In this document: piece by piece, positions 29,204 through 38,475 of the stretch | Layout: each line of letters opens with the position of its first letter | Position numbering within the stretch: position 1 is the first letter of the stretch | Origin: Streptococcus mitis | GTDB taxonomy: Bacteria > Bacillota > Bacilli > Lactobacillales > Streptococcaceae | Reading direction: 5' to 3' | Length of the DNA stretch: 64,000 nt | Assembly (NCBI RefSeq): GCF_023109105.1 | Contig: NZ_JALDTZ010000010.1 | Span: 10,444-74,443, forward strand | Translations under genes and position numbers: made by a program | The notes under the pieces: model-generated | Told to the model about the DNA's origin: nothing | Seen by the model: only the letters and a program-made list of their open reading frames with translations | Database searches by the model: none

Positions 29204-30409
29204 ATGAAAAAATTCATTCATGCTTGGAATAAGGCAAGCCTGATCAAACGGATTTTGATTGGCATGCTTCTTGGAGGAATCCTTGGACTGACGTTTCCTA
29301 CTGTTTCAGGAATTGGTCTACTTGGAGATCTCTTTGTTGGTGGTCTAAAAGCCATCGCACCAATTCTGGTATTTGCCCTCGTTGCTAACGCCCTTTCCCA
29401 ACATCAAAAGGGCCAAGATAGCAATATGAAAACCGTTATCTTTCTTTATTTAGTGGGAACCTTTGCAGCGGCACTTGTGGCTGTCTTTGCTAGTTTCATC
29501 GTTCCAGTTGAAATTACCTTAAATAGTGTCAATACAGAAATTACACCACCAGATGGGATTGGCCAGGTCCTCAGCAACCTTTTACTCAAACTAGTTGACA
29601 ATCCAGTCAATGCCCTCATTACTGCCAACTACATTGGTATTCTATCTTGGGCAGTTATTTTTGGGATTGCCATGAAAGAGGCCAGCAAAAACAGTAAAGA
29701 ATTGCTAAAAAACATGGCTGATGTGACTTCTAAAATTGTCGAATGGATCATCAACCTAGCTCCATTTGGAATCCTTGGCCTTGTTTTCAAAACTATCTCT
29801 GATAAAGGAATCGGAAGTCTAGCTAACTATGGAATCTTACTTGCCCTCTTGGTGACAACCATGTTCTTTGTAGCTCTAGTAGTCAATCCACTAATTGCCT
29901 TCCTCTTTATGAAGAGAAATCCTTATCCTCTCGTTTGGAAATGTTTGCGTGTCAGCGGTGTAACAGCCTTCTTCACTCGTAGTTCTGCTGCCAACATCCC
30001 TGTCAACATGAAACTATGCCATGATCTTGGACTCAACCCAGATACCTATTCAGTTTCTATCCCACTTGGATCTACTATCAACATGGCAGGAGCAGCAATT
30101 ACCATTAACGTTTTGACTCTTGCTGCAGTTAACACTCTTGGAATCCCTGTTGACTTTGCGACAGCCTTTGTACTTAGTGTAGTCGCAGCTATCTCAGCCT
30201 GTGGTGCTTCTGGTATTGCCGGAGGATCCCTCCTTCTTATCCCAGTTGCTTGTAGCCTCTTCGGTATTTCTAACGATATTGCCATGCAAGTGGTTGGGGT
30301 TGGATTTGTGATTGGGGTCATCCAAGACTCATGTGAAACAGCCCTCAACTCTTCTACAGATGTCCTCTTTACTGCCGTTGCCGAATACGCAGCAGCCCGT
30401 AAAAAATAA
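29204..30409 (+). CDS. sstT: Serine/threonine:sodium symporter
   Basis: The 401-residue membrane protein belongs to the dicarboxylate/amino acid:cation symporter (DAACS) family. It has eight or so membrane spans, a serine-rich re-entrant loop ([13 protein letters not shown]) and the conserved [14 protein letters not shown] hairpin. The later [15 protein letters not shown] segment is specific to the SstT branch, which imports serine and threonine with sodium. It is monocistronic with its own promoter and terminator. Confidence 0.92.
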   Translation: MKKFIHAWNKASLIKRILIGMLLGGILGLTFPTVSGIGLLGDLFVGGLKAIAPILVFALVANALSQHQKGQDSNMKTVIFLYLVGTFAAALVAVFASFIVPVEITLNSVNTEITPPDGIGQVLSNLLLKLVDNPVNALITANYIGILSWAVIFGIAMKEASKNSKELLKNMADVTSKIVEWIINLAPFGILGLVFKTISDKGIGSLANYGILLALLVTTMFFVALVVNPLIAFLFMKRNPYPLVWKCLRVSGVTAFFTRSSAANIPVNMKLCHDLGLNPDTYSVSIPLGSTINMAGAAITINVLTLAAVNTLGIPVDFATAFVLSVVAAISACGASGIAGGSLLLIPVACSLFGISNDIAMQVVGVGFVIGVIQDSCETALNSSTDVLFTAVAEYAAARKK

Positions 30410-30416
30410 CTCATAA

Positions 30417-30441
30417 AGGCAAGCCGGCTTCGGTCTTGTCT
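30417..30441 (+). terminator. Terminator after sstT
   Basis: GGCAAGCCG pairs with CGGTCTTGTC (with one G-U and a bulge) around a short loop, followed by TTTTCCTCTTTT. It starts 8 nt after the stop. Confidence 0.72.
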
Positions 30442-30458
30442 TTTCCTCTTTTATTCTA

Positions 30459-30607
30459 ATACTCTTCGAAAATCTCTTCAAACCACGTCAGCTTCACCTT
30501 ACCGTATAGATGTTACTGACTTCGTCAGTTCTATCTGCAACCTCAAAACAGTGTTTTGAGCAGCCTGCGGCTAACTTCCTAGTTTGCTTTTTGATTTTCA
30601 TTGAGTA
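30459..30607 (+). repeat. BOX element (boxA-boxB-boxC), copy 3
   Basis: It has the full boxA start, the boxB hairpin CTGACTTCGTCAG with the AAAACAGTGTTTT arm pair, and the boxC end TTTTCATTGAGTA. It ends only 20 bp before the start codon of the FUSC gene and is in the same orientation as that gene. It therefore occupies the gene's promoter or leader. Confidence 0.93.
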
Positions 30608-30627
30608 CAACTTACTAGGAAATTCTT

Positions 30628-31581
30628 ATGTCTATCAGCCAACGTACGACCAAACTCATCTTAGCTACCTGTCTTGCCTGCCTTCTTGCTTATTTTCTCA
30701 ATCTTTCTTCAGTTGTCTCAGCTGGAATCATCGCCCTCTTAAGCCTCTCTGATACGCGTAGAAGTACTTTAAAACTGGCCCGCAATCGTTTTTTTTCCAT
30801 GCTTCTAGCTTTGGTTATCGGAGTTTTGGCTTTTCACTTGAGCGGATTTCATATCTGGAGCCTTGGCCTCTATCTTGCCCTCTATGTGCCTCTAGCCTAC
30901 AAGATGGGCTGGGAAATTGGCATCACACCAAGCACTGTTTTGGTTAGCCACCTCTTGGTACAAGAGTCAACCTCTCTAGACCTCCTAGTCAATGAATTCC
31001 TTCTCTTTGCTATTGGTACAGGATTTGCCTTACTGGTCAATCTCTATATGCCTTCACGAGAAGAGGAAATCCAGCACTACCACACATTAGTAGAAGAAAA
31101 GTTAAAAGATATTCTCCAGCGCTTCAAATATTATTTATCCAGAGGGGACGGACGCAATCGAGCACAGCTGGTTGAAGAATTGGACACCCTTTTGGAAGAG
31201 GCTCTCAAACTGGTCTATCTAGATCACTCTGACCACCTCTTTCACCAGACCGACTACCATATCCACTACTTTGAGATGAGACAACGACAAAGTCGTATCC
31301 TGCGAAACATGGCCCAGCAGATCAATACCTGTCACCTAGCTGCCAGCGAAAGTCTGATTTTAGCGCAACTCTTTTCAAAAATTGCAGGTCAACTAAGCCA
31401 GACCAATCCTGCTTCTGATTTGCTAGATGAAATCGAACGCTATCTAGAAGTCTTTCGGAACCGCAGTCTACCCAAGACAAGAGAAGAATTTGAAACCCGT
31501 GCCACCCTTCTTCAACTCCTCCGTGAAGCCAAAACCTTCATCCAAGTAAAAGTTGATTTTTACCAAAAATACGGACAGTAA
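30628..31581 (+). CDS. FUSC/ArAE_1-family membrane protein (aromatic acid exporter family)
   Basis: The 317-residue protein has an N-terminal membrane domain of about 140 residues with four to six helices, opening ISQRTTKLILATCLACLLAY. A soluble, mostly helical C-terminal domain follows (about 150-317) with a leucine-rich start after MPSREEEIQHYH. This architecture is the ArAE_1 plus ArAE_1_C layout. No substrate is known for the Gram-positive members. It has no obvious promoter of its own other than what the adjacent BOX might supply, and it ends at a strong terminator. Confidence 0.75.
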   Translation: MSISQRTTKLILATCLACLLAYFLNLSSVVSAGIIALLSLSDTRRSTLKLARNRFFSMLLALVIGVLAFHLSGFHIWSLGLYLALYVPLAYKMGWEIGITPSTVLVSHLLVQESTSLDLLVNEFLLFAIGTGFALLVNLYMPSREEEIQHYHTLVEEKLKDILQRFKYYLSRGDGRNRAQLVEELDTLLEEALKLVYLDHSDHLFHQTDYHIHYFEMRQRQSRILRNMAQQINTCHLAASESLILAQLFSKIAGQLSQTNPASDLLDEIERYLEVFRNRSLPKTREEFETRATLLQLLREAKTFIQVKVDFYQKYGQ

Positions 31582-31584
31582 AAA

Positions 31585-31630
31585 AGAAAACTTCAGACCA
31601 ATCACAAAAGGTGAATATCTGAAGTTTTCT
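31585..31630 (+). terminator. Terminator after the FUSC-family gene
   Basis: AGAAAACTTCAGA (31585-31597) pairs perfectly with TCTGAAGTTTTCT (31618-31630) around a 20-nt loop, followed by TTTATTT. Confidence 0.75.
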
Positions 31631-31754
31631 TTTATTTGTAAGTTATTACCATAAATGTTAATAATAGGACGAACAAGGTCTAATATTCAACATCTTTTTA
31701 TAAAAGGCTAAGGTAAAACCCTACATACTTTGCTATCTTATTATCCACTACACA

Positions 31755-31787
31755 GAGTTTGGCAAATCGATTCCATTTGCCAAACTC
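31755..31787. repeat. Perfect 12-bp hairpin in the prfC intergenic region
   Basis: GAGTTTGGCAAA and TTTGCCAAACTC form a perfect stem with a 9-nt loop and no T tract. It lies in the 363-bp gap (31582-31944) between the convergent FUSC gene and prfC. No ORF is convincing in this gap; it consists of four hairpins joined by AT-rich sequence. Confidence 0.6.
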
Positions 31788-31827
31788 AGCTAGCAAGGCA
31801 GTTACCCTTTTCTATCTATTACGACAG

Positions 31828-31862
31828 AAAAATCCACGAATCGATAATATTCGTGGATTTTT
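31828..31862. terminator. Bidirectional terminator-like hairpin
   Basis: AAAAATCCACGAA (31828-31840) pairs perfectly over 13 bp with TTCGTGGATTTTT (31850-31862). A and T tracts make it active on both strands. It is probably the true terminator of prfC. Confidence 0.72.
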
Positions 31863-31895
31863 CCTAGTGAAGCGTTTAGGTAAGCCGGCATAGCG

Positions 31896-31941
31896 GTTAC
31901 CGTCAAATGACAGCAACTTTATGTTGCTAGTCATTTGTAAC
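31896..31941. repeat. Extended hairpin just after prfC
   Basis: CAAATGAC-AGCAAC (31904-31917) pairs with GTTGCT-a-GTCATTTG (31923-31937), with one bulged base, around TTTAT. Outer GTTAC/GTAAC continue the stem. It ends 4 nt beyond the prfC stop and has no T tract, so it may act as a 3' stabiliser or a repeat rather than a terminator. Confidence 0.55.
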
Positions 31942-31944
31942 GAT

Positions 31945-33489
31945 TTACATTTTCTCTTCCAACTCTACGTCTGGATACTTGTCCGCAAACCAGCGGAGGG
32001 CAAAGTCATTTTCAAAGAGGAAGACCGGTTGATCAAAACGGTCTTTGGCCAAGATATTTCGGCTTGACGACATGCGTTCATCCAAGTCCTCAGGCTTGAT
32101 CCAACGAACAGTCTTTTTACCCATCGGGCTCATAACTACTTCCGCATTGTACTCGCCTTCCATACGGTGCTTAAAGACTTCAAACTGGAGTTGACCTACC
32201 GCTCCCAGCATGTACTCACCTGTTTGGTAATTTTTATAAAGCTGAACAGCACCTTCTTGCACCAATTGCTCGATACCCTTGTGGAAGGATTTTTGCTTCA
32301 TGACATTCTTAGCAGAAACTTTCATGAAAATCTCAGGTGTAAAGGTTGGCAGGGGTTCAAATTCAAACTTGTTTTTTCCAACCGTCAAAGTGTCCCCAAC
32401 CTGATAAGTACCTGTATCGTAAACCCCGATGATATCTCCTGCTACCGCATTGGTCACATTCTCACGACTTTCAGCCATAAACTGAGTGACATTCGACAGT
32501 TTGGCACCCTTACCAGTACGAGGAAGATTGACACTCATACCACGCTCAAATTCACCCGATACGATACGGACAAAGGCGATACGGTCACGGTGACGAGGGT
32601 CCATATTGGCTTGGATTTTAAAGACAAATCCTGAGAAGTCCTTGTCGTAAGGATCCACAATTTCTCCGTCTGTTTTCTTGTGTCCATGTGGTTCTGGAGC
32701 AAACTTGAGGAAGGTTTCAAGGAAGGTCTGCACACCAAAGTTTGTCAAAGCTGAACCGAAGAAGACTGGCGTCAATTCTCCAGCCAAAATAGCTTCCTCT
32801 GAAAACTCATTCCCAGCTTCATTTAACAGTTCGATATCATCCTTGACTTGCTCGTAGAAAGGATTGCTGCCAAAAAGTTTATCCCCATCTTCCAGACTAG
32901 CAAAACGCTCATCTCCTTTATAGAGCTCCAAACGTTGGTTATAGAGGTCATACAAGCCTTCAAAGGCTTTCCCCATCCCGATAGGCCAGTTCATCGGGTA
33001 GCTAGCAATGCCCAAGACTTCTTCCAATTCCTGCAAGAGATCTAGTGGTTCACGACCATCACGGTCCAGCTTGTTCATAAAGGTAAAGACCGGAATGCCA
33101 CGATGTTTCACAACCTCAAACAATTTCTTGGTTTGGGCCTCAATACCCTTGGCAGAGTCCACTACCATAACCGCAGCATCCACCGCCATCAAGGTACGAT
33201 AGGTATCCTCTGAGAAGTCCTCGTGCCCTGGAGTGTCCAGGATATTGACTCGTTTACCATCATAGTCAAACTGCATCACAGATGAGGTTACCGAGATCCC
33301 ACGTTGTTTCTCGATATCCATCCAGTCAGACTTGGCAAAGTTTCCTGTCTTCTTTCCTTTTACAGTACCAGCCTCACGAATTTCTCCCCCAAAGTAGAGC
33401 AACTGCTCAGTAATGGTCGTTTTCCCCGCGTCCGGGTGAGAGATGATGGCAAAGGTTCGACGTTTCTTAATTTCTTCTTGAATATTCAT
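31945..33489 (-). CDS. prfC: Peptide chain release factor 3
   Basis: The 514-residue translational GTPase recycles RF1 and RF2 from the ribosome after termination. GTPase motifs are G1 SHPDAGKTT (18-26), G3 DTPGHEDF (about 82-89), G4 NKLD (about 138) and a switch region with [10 protein letters not shown]. Domains II and III follow and complete the normal length. It has its own promoter and convergent hairpins downstream. Confidence 0.96.
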   Translation of the reverse strand: MNIQEEIKKRRTFAIISHPDAGKTTITEQLLYFGGEIREAGTVKGKKTGNFAKSDWMDIEKQRGISVTSSVMQFDYDGKRVNILDTPGHEDFSEDTYRTLMAVDAAVMVVDSAKGIEAQTKKLFEVVKHRGIPVFTFMNKLDRDGREPLDLLQELEEVLGIASYPMNWPIGMGKAFEGLYDLYNQRLELYKGDERFASLEDGDKLFGSNPFYEQVKDDIELLNEAGNEFSEEAILAGELTPVFFGSALTNFGVQTFLETFLKFAPEPHGHKKTDGEIVDPYDKDFSGFVFKIQANMDPRHRDRIAFVRIVSGEFERGMSVNLPRTGKGAKLSNVTQFMAESRENVTNAVAGDIIGVYDTGTYQVGDTLTVGKNKFEFEPLPTFTPEIFMKVSAKNVMKQKSFHKGIEQLVQEGAVQLYKNYQTGEYMLGAVGQLQFEVFKHRMEGEYNAEVVMSPMGKKTVRWIKPEDLDERMSSSRNILAKDRFDQPVFLFENDFALRWFADKYPDVELEEKM

Positions 33490-33579
33490 AAGTTCTCTTT
33501 CTTTGATTCTCTATTTTAAGTTGTTTCAATAGCTAAGAATGATTTTTACATTGGATTTTACCATTCCTTTCAACACTCC

Positions 33580-33608
33580 ATTATATCGGATTTTAGCATT
33601 TTTTTCAA
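33580..33608 (-). promoter_or_regulatory. prfC promoter
   Basis: On the minus strand TTGAAA (33603-33608), a 17-bp spacer and TATAAT (33580-33585) form a near-consensus promoter, giving a leader of about 85 nt for prfC. Confidence 0.7.
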
Positions 33609-33651
33609 TTTCTATTTTATATAAGACACTGCTAGAGTAGAACAATTCCAC

Positions 33652-33679
33652 TTGCAATTTTTAAAATAAATGTTACAAT
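33652..33679 (+). promoter_or_regulatory. Promoter of the small antisense RNA
   Basis: TTGCAA (33652-33657), a 16-bp spacer and TACAAT (33674-33679), preceded by TG for an extended -10, point to transcription starting near 33686 on the plus strand. Confidence 0.65.
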
Positions 33680-33685
33680 GAATAT

Positions 33686-33805
33686 AGATAGAAAAAGGTG
33701 TTGCGTCAACAACACCCTACAAAGCCGTTTAAGACGGTGGCTGTAATTACATAACTAAAAAATAGCTCGTTAACTCGCCAAAGTTAGGACGGCTATTTTT
33801 TTGTC
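33686..33805 (+). ncRNA. Candidate antitoxin small RNA (type I system)
   Basis: The predicted RNA is about 120 nt. It starts with the hairpin GGTGTTG-CGTCAA-CAACACC (33697-33716), then a weaker AGCC/GGCT hairpin (33723-33742), and ends in the intrinsic terminator at 33757-33802. It has no sensible ORF. It faces the toxin gene and overlaps its stop codon. Segment AACAACACCCT (33708-33718) can pair with the toxin-leader RBS and start codon (AGGGTGATGTT) in 10 of 11 positions, and GCCGUUU (33724-33730) with AGACGGU in that same mRNA if G-U pairs are allowed. This layout is that of type I antitoxins such as the Fst/par RNA II. Confidence 0.6.
33757..33802. terminator. Shared bidirectional terminator of the toxin-antitoxin pair
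   Basis: AAAAAATAGC (33757-33766) pairs with GCTATTTTTT (33792-33801), with an inner TAACT/AGTTA stem. A and T tracts on both sides let it stop both convergent RNAs; the toxin stop codon lies inside it. Confidence 0.75.
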
Positions 33806-33894
33806 TCTTTTACCAATTCAAGGATGAACTTCAGGAGCGTGATAACAAAGTTACCAGCTACAAACATGAGCGTCAAAGCCTCAAAGGGTAACAA
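33793..33894 (-). CDS. Small hydrophobic peptide, candidate type I toxin (holin-like toxin family)
   Basis: The gene encodes 33 residues from a TTG start at 33894, 9 nt after GGAG. It reads LPFEALTLMFVAGNFV, then a hydrophobic helix, and ends in a charged tail, KETKK. One membrane helix of about 20 residues with a basic end is typical of type I toxins. The F-E-x-L-x-L-M-x(3)-G-x-F-V-I pattern recalls the putative holin-like toxin family (Hol_Tox). An ATG at 33867 would give only 24 residues and has no RBS. The start lies within an upstream 23-codon ORF, suggesting translational coupling. Confidence 0.65.
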   Translation of the reverse strand: MLPFEALTLMFVAGNFVITLLKFILELVKETKK

Positions 33895-33944
33895 ATCTGG
33901 TTACTCCTTTCTACTAAGATTTTACGGGTTCTGCACATAAACAT
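33873..33944 (-). CDS. 23-codon leader ORF upstream of and overlapping the candidate toxin
   Basis: The ATG at 33944 follows a very strong AAAGGAGGG site. The 23-residue product is short and basic (MFMCRTRKILVERSNQ, then seven more residues), with no membrane segment. Its reading frame passes over the toxin RBS and start codon, ending 21 nt inside the toxin gene. Ribosomes translating it would open the toxin start. Its own RBS and ATG are the segment complementary to the antisense RNA, so it is probably the control point. Confidence 0.55.
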   Translation of the reverse strand: MFMCRTRKILVERSNQICYPLRL

Positions 33945-33993
33945 CACCCTCCTTTCGATTTCGTAACCACCGTCTTCACTTCTCTGTTATACC

Positions 33994-34021
33994 ATTGTAT
34001 CATATAATTTCCCCTTTGAAA
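33994..34021 (-). promoter_or_regulatory. Promoter of the candidate toxin mRNA
   Basis: On the minus strand TTTCAA (34016-34021), 16 bp and TACAAT (33994-33999) with an upstream TGA (extended -10). A second -10-like TATAAC follows at 33985-33990. The mRNA would start at about 33978-33987 and have a leader of 35-45 nt. Confidence 0.55.
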
Positions 34022-34160
34022 TCCGCTTTTCAAACAAATCATCATTAAAACACATTCTCTAGCCTCCACATGTCTTTTTTCAGCTTTACCTCCCTTATTT
34101 ATAGGAAAATATGGTAAAATAGAACAGACTAAAAATCATCATTTCACGAAAGGATGCAAG

Positions 34161-34463
34161 ATGAAAATTACGCAAGAAGAGGTAACACACGTTGCCAATC
34201 TTTCAAAATTAAGATTCTCTGAAGAAGAAACTGCCGCTTTTGCGACTACCTTGTCTAAGATTGTTGACATGGTTGAATTGCTGGGCGAAGTTGACACAAC
34301 AGGTGTCGCACCAACTACAACTATGGCTGACCGCAAAACTGTACTTCGCCCTGATGTGGCTGAAGAAGGAACAGACCGTGAGCGCCTGTTTAAAAACGTA
34401 CCTGAAAAAGACAACTACTATATCAAGGTGCCAGCTATCTTAGACGACGGAGGAGATGCCTAA
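34161..34463 (+). CDS. gatC: Aspartyl/glutamyl-tRNA amidotransferase subunit C
   Basis: The 100-residue subunit wraps around GatA and GatB and stabilises the complex that converts Glu-tRNA-Gln (and Asp-tRNA-Asn) to the correct amide form. The opening [20 protein letters not shown] and the later LRPDVAEEG are family hallmarks. An AAAGGA site precedes the ATG. The stop overlaps the gatA start region, so gatC-gatA-gatB form one operon. An extended -10 box TGGTAAAAT (34112-34120) lies about 40 bp upstream. Confidence 0.95.
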   Translation: MKITQEEVTHVANLSKLRFSEEETAAFATTLSKIVDMVELLGEVDTTGVAPTTTMADRKTVLRPDVAEEGTDRERLFKNVPEKDNYYIKVPAILDDGGDA

Positions 34464-35929
34464 TGACTTTCAACAATAAAACCATTGAAGACTTGCACAA
34501 TCTCCTTGTTTCTAAGGAAATTTCTGCAACAGAATTGACCCAAGCTACGCTTGAAGATATCAAGTCACGCGAGACAGCTATTAACGCTTTTGTTACAATC
34601 GCTGAAGATCAAGCTCTTGCTCAGGCTAAAGCTATTGATGAAGCTGGAATTGACGCTGATAATGTCCTTTCAGGAATTCCCCTAGCTGTCAAGGATAACA
34701 TCTCCACAGACGGTATTCTCACAACTGCTGCCTCAAAAATGCTCTACAACTATGAGCCAATCTTTGATGCGACAGCCGTTTCCAATGCAAAATCTAAAGG
34801 TATGATCGTCGTTGGAAAGACCAACATGGACGAATTTGCCATGGGTGGATCAGGTGAGACTTCACACTATGGTGCCACTAAAAATGCTTGGGATCACAGC
34901 AAGGTTCCTGGTGGGTCATCAAGTGGTTCTGCTGCAGCTGTAGCGTCAGGGCAAGTCCGCTTGTCGCTTGGTTCTGATACTGGTGGTTCCATCCGCCAAC
35001 CAGCTGCCTTCAACGGGATCGTTGGTCTCAAACCAACCTACGGAACGGTTTCTCGTTTCGGTCTCATTGCCTTCGGTAGCTCTCTAGACCAAATCGGACC
35101 TTTTGCACCAACTGTTAAGGAAAATGCCCTCTTGCTCAACGCTATTGCCAGTGAAGATGCCAAAGACTCCACTTCTGCTCCTGTCCGTATTGCCGACTTT
35201 ACTTCAAAAATCGGGCAAGACATCAAGGGCATGAAAATTGCTTTGCCTAAGGAATACCTTGGTGAAGGAATTGACCCAGAAGTTAAGGAAACTATTCTGA
35301 ATGCTGCTAAGCACTTTGAAAAACTTGGTGCTATCGTTGAAGAAGTGAGCCTGCCTCACTCAAAATACGGTGTTGCCGTTTACTACATCATCGCTTCATC
35401 TGAAGCTTCATCAAACTTACAACGCTTTGACGGTATCCGTTACGGCTACCGCGCAGAGGATGCAACCAACCTTGATGAAATCTATGTAAACAGCCGTAGC
35501 CAAGGTTTCGGTGAAGAGGTGAAACGTCGTATCATGCTAGGTACTTTCAGCCTTTCATCAGGTTACTATGATGCTTACTACAAAAAGGCTGGACAAGTCC
35601 GTACCCTCATCATCCAAGATTTCGAAAACGTCTTTGCAGATTACGACTTGATTTTGGGACCAACTGCTCCAAGCGTTGCCTATGACTTGGATTCTCTCAA
35701 CCACGACCCCGTTGCTATGTACTTAGCTGACCTTTTGACAATTCCTGTCAACTTGGCAGGTCTACCAGGAATTTCGATTCCTGCTGGATTCTCTCAAGGT
35801 CTACCTGTCGGTCTCCAATTGATCGGTCCTAAGTACTCTGAGGAAACCATTTACCAAGCTGCTGCTGCCTTTGAAGCAACAACAGACTACCACAAACAAC
35901 AACCCGTGATTTTTGGAGGTGACAACTAA
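34463..35929 (+). CDS. gatA: Aspartyl/glutamyl-tRNA amidotransferase subunit A
   Basis: The glutaminase subunit releases ammonia from glutamine for the amidation on GatB. The 488-residue amidase-signature protein has the Ser-cisSer-Lys triad: Lys in LAVKDNI (about 77) and two serines in [14 protein letters not shown] and [12 protein letters not shown]. It shares one base with gatC and with gatB at either end, so all three are tightly coupled. Confidence 0.97.
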   Translation: MTFNNKTIEDLHNLLVSKEISATELTQATLEDIKSRETAINAFVTIAEDQALAQAKAIDEAGIDADNVLSGIPLAVKDNISTDGILTTAASKMLYNYEPIFDATAVSNAKSKGMIVVGKTNMDEFAMGGSGETSHYGATKNAWDHSKVPGGSSSGSAAAVASGQVRLSLGSDTGGSIRQPAAFNGIVGLKPTYGTVSRFGLIAFGSSLDQIGPFAPTVKENALLLNAIASEDAKDSTSAPVRIADFTSKIGQDIKGMKIALPKEYLGEGIDPEVKETILNAAKHFEKLGAIVEEVSLPHSKYGVAVYYIIASSEASSNLQRFDGIRYGYRAEDATNLDEIYVNSRSQGFGEEVKRRIMLGTFSLSSGYYDAYYKKAGQVRTLIIQDFENVFADYDLILGPTAPSVAYDLDSLNHDPVAMYLADLLTIPVNLAGLPGISIPAGFSQGLPVGLQLIGPKYSEETIYQAAAAFEATTDYHKQQPVIFGGDN

Positions 35930-37371
35930 TGAACTTTGAAACAGTCATCGGACTTGAAGTCCACGTAGAGCTAAACACCAATTCAAAAATCTTCTCACCT
36001 ACTTCTGCCCACTTTGGAAATGACCAAAACGCCAACACTAACGTGATTGACTGGTCTTTCCCAGGCGTACTGCCAGTTCTCAATAAAGGTGTTGTCGATG
36101 CCGGAATCAAGGCTGCTCTTGCCCTCAACATGGATATCCACAAAAATATGCATTTTGACCGCAAGAACTACTTCTACCCTGATAATCCAAAAGCCTACCA
36201 AATTTCTCAGTTTGATGAGCCAATCGGCTATAACGGTTGGATTGAAGTCGAGCTAGAAGACGGTACAACTAAGAAAATCGGTATCGAACGTGCCCACCTA
36301 GAGGAAGACGCTGGTAAAAACACCCACGGTACTGATGGCTACTCTTATGTTGACCTCAACCGCCAAGGGGTGCCCTTGATTGAGATTGTATCTGAAGCCG
36401 ACATGCGTTCGCCAGAAGAAGCCTATGCTTATCTGACAGCCCTCAAGGAAGTCATCCAGTACGCTGGTATTTCTGACGTTAAGATGGAAGAAGGTTCTAT
36501 GCGTGTGGATGCCAACATCTCCCTTCGTCCTTATGGTCAAGAGAAATTCGGTACCAAGACTGAGTTGAAAAACCTCAACTCCTTCTCAAATGTTCGCAAG
36601 GGTCTTGAATACGAAGTCCAACGTCAAGCTGAAATCCTACGCTCAGGTGGTCAAATCCGCCAAGAAACACGCCGTTACGATGAAGCCAACAAAGCAACCA
36701 TCCTCATGCGTGTCAAGGAAGGTGCTGCAGACTACCGCTACTTCCCAGAACCAGACCTACCTCTCTTTGAAATCTCAGATGAGTGGATTGAGGAAATGCG
36801 TACTGAATTGCCAGAGTTTCCAAAAGAACGCCGTGCGCGTTACGTGGCTGACCTTGGTTTGTCAGACTACGATGCTAGTCAGTTGACTGCTAATAAAGTC
36901 ACTTCTGACTTCTTTGAAAAAGCTGTTGCCCTCGGTGGTGATGCCAAACAAGTCTCTAACTGGCTCCAAGGAGAAGTCGCTCAGTTCTTGAACGCTGAAG
37001 GCAAAACACTGGAACAAATCAAACTAACACCAGAAAACTTGGTTGAAATGATTGCCATCATCGAAGATGGTACTATCTCTTCTAAGATTGCCAAGAAAGT
37101 CTTTGTCCATCTAGCTAAAAATGGCGGTGGAGCGCGTGAATACGTGGAAAAAGCAGGTATGGTTCAAATCTCAGATCCTGATGTTTTGATTCCAATTATC
37201 CACCAAGTCTTTGCAGATAACGAAGCCGCAGTTGCAGACTTCAAGTCAGGCAAACGTAACGCAGACAAGGCCTTTACAGGCTTCCTTATGAAAGCAACCA
37301 AAGGCCAAGCCAACCCACAAGTCGCCCTTAAACTCCTTGCCCAAGAATTGGCGAAGTTGAAAGAAGATTAA
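35929..37371 (+). CDS. gatB: Aspartyl/glutamyl-tRNA amidotransferase subunit B
   Basis: This subunit binds the misacylated tRNA, activates the side chain with ATP and transfers ammonia. The 480-residue protein opens with [15 protein letters not shown]. The kinase-like domain includes [13 protein letters not shown] and [17 protein letters not shown]-terminal YqeY-like tRNA-binding tail (about 400-480) completes it. It is the last gene of gatCAB, followed by a terminator. Confidence 0.97.
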   Translation: MNFETVIGLEVHVELNTNSKIFSPTSAHFGNDQNANTNVIDWSFPGVLPVLNKGVVDAGIKAALALNMDIHKNMHFDRKNYFYPDNPKAYQISQFDEPIGYNGWIEVELEDGTTKKIGIERAHLEEDAGKNTHGTDGYSYVDLNRQGVPLIEIVSEADMRSPEEAYAYLTALKEVIQYAGISDVKMEEGSMRVDANISLRPYGQEKFGTKTELKNLNSFSNVRKGLEYEVQRQAEILRSGGQIRQETRRYDEANKATILMRVKEGAADYRYFPEPDLPLFEISDEWIEEMRTELPEFPKERRARYVADLGLSDYDASQLTANKVTSDFFEKAVALGGDAKQVSNWLQGEVAQFLNAEGKTLEQIKLTPENLVEMIAIIEDGTISSKIAKKVFVHLAKNGGGAREYVEKAGMVQISDPDVLIPIIHQVFADNEAAVADFKSGKRNADKAFTGFLMKATKGQANPQVALKLLAQELAKLKED

Positions 37372-37381
37372 TATATAAAAT

Positions 37382-37407
37382 AAACCAGCCCTGAGGTTGG
37401 TTTTTTT
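37382..37407 (+). terminator. Terminator after gatB
   Basis: AAACCAGCC pairs with GGTTGGTTT around CTGA (one G-U), followed by TTTT. It starts 11 nt after the stop codon. Confidence 0.83.
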
Positions 37408-37458
37408 GGCTCCCACCATCTCCCAATAACTATTTTGGCTTTATTTCCAGAAGATTTT

Positions 37459-37468
37459 ATGGTAAAAT
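37459..37468 (+). promoter_or_regulatory. Extended -10 promoter of efp
   Basis: ATGGTAAAAT provides TG plus TAAAAT about 35 bp before the efp ATG. No good -35 is visible. Confidence 0.5.
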
Positions 37469-37503
37469 GAAGAGTAATAATATTTATAAAAAGAGGTAAA
37501 ATC

Positions 37504-38064
37504 ATGATCGAAGCAAGCAAATTGAAAGCTGGTATGACATTTGAAACTGCAGACGGAAAATTGATCCGCGTTTTGGAAGCTAGCCACCACAAACCAGGTA
37601 AAGGAAACACGATCATGCGTATGAAATTGCGTGATGTCCGTACTGGTTCTACATTTGACACAAGCTACCGTCCAGAAGAAAAATTCGAACAAGCTATTAT
37701 CGAAACTGTTCCAGCTCAATACTTGTACAAAATGGATGAAACTGCCTACTTCATGAACACTGAAACTTACGACCAATACGAAATCCCAGTCGTAAACGTT
37801 GAAAACGAATTGCTTTACATCCTTGAAAACTCTGATGTGAAAATCCAATTCTACGGAACTGAAGTAATCGGTGTAACTGTACCAACTACTGTTGAATTGA
37901 CAGTTGCTGAAACACAACCATCTATCAAGGGTGCTACTGTTACAGGTTCTGGTAAACCAGCAACTATGGAAACTGGACTTGTTGTCAACGTTCCAGACTT
38001 CATCGAAGCTGGACAAAAATTGATCATCAACACTGCAGAAGGAACTTACGTTTCTCGTGCCTAA
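37504..38064 (+). CDS. efp: Translation elongation factor P
   Basis: EF-P relieves ribosome stalling at polyproline stretches. The 186-residue protein has the three beta-barrel domains of the family. The loop that reaches the peptidyl-transferase centre is HHKPGKGNT, with a lysine at the tip (Lys33); no genes for the beta-lysine modification of that residue are in the window. The sequence codes with a strong bias to preferred codons, as expected for an abundant factor. asp23 follows after 21 nt. Confidence 0.96.
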   Translation: MIEASKLKAGMTFETADGKLIRVLEASHHKPGKGNTIMRMKLRDVRTGSTFDTSYRPEEKFEQAIIETVPAQYLYKMDETAYFMNTETYDQYEIPVVNVENELLYILENSDVKIQFYGTEVIGVTVPTTVELTVAETQPSIKGATVTGSGKPATMETGLVVNVPDFIEAGQKLIINTAEGTYVSRA

Positions 38065-38085
38065 TCTCTAGAAAGAGGTCATTCT

Positions 38086-38475
38086 ATGGGAATTGAAGAA
38101 CAATTTGGCGAAATCGTTATCGCTCCACGTGTACTTGAAAAAATCATTGCCATCGCAACTGCTAAAGTTGATGGTGTTCACTCATTTTCAAATAAATCCG
38201 TATCTGATACTCTATCAAAACTCTCTCTTGGTCGTGGTGTTTATTTAAAAAATATCGAAGAAGAGCTGACAGCTGATATCTATCTCTATCTTGAGTACGG
38301 TGTGAAAGTACCAAAAGTTGCTCTGGCTATTCAAAAAGCGGTTAAAGATGCTGTCCGTGATATGGCTGATGTGGAACTTGCTGCTGTCAATATACATGTT
38401 GCAGGAATCGTTCCAGATAAAACACCAAAACCTGAGTTGAAAGATCTATTTAACGAGGACTTCCTCAATGACTAG
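38086..38475 (+). CDS. Asp23/Gls24-family envelope stress protein
   Basis: The 129-residue protein is a member of the Asp23/Gls24 (DUF322) family, with the conserved opening [24 protein letters not shown] and a later [14 protein letters not shown] strand. Relatives in Staphylococcus localise to the membrane and are stress-induced; in this genomic place (between efp and nusB) the Firmicute homologue is often called YqhY and linked to lipid metabolism, whose gene cluster lies just beyond. The exact role here is unknown. It overlaps nusB by 8 nt. Confidence 0.88.
   Translation: MGIEEQFGEIVIAPRVLEKIIAIATAKVDGVHSFSNKSVSDTLSKLSLGRGVYLKNIEEELTADIYLYLEYGVKVPKVALAIQKAVKDAVRDMADVELAAVNIHVAGIVPDKTPKPELKDLFNEDFLND

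Noticed and set aside
33697..33742. The small RNA as a simple attenuator for gatCAB
   Set aside because: A promoter-like TGGTAAAAT for gatC lies at 34112-34120, beyond the RNA terminator, and the interval between them holds a minus-strand gene.
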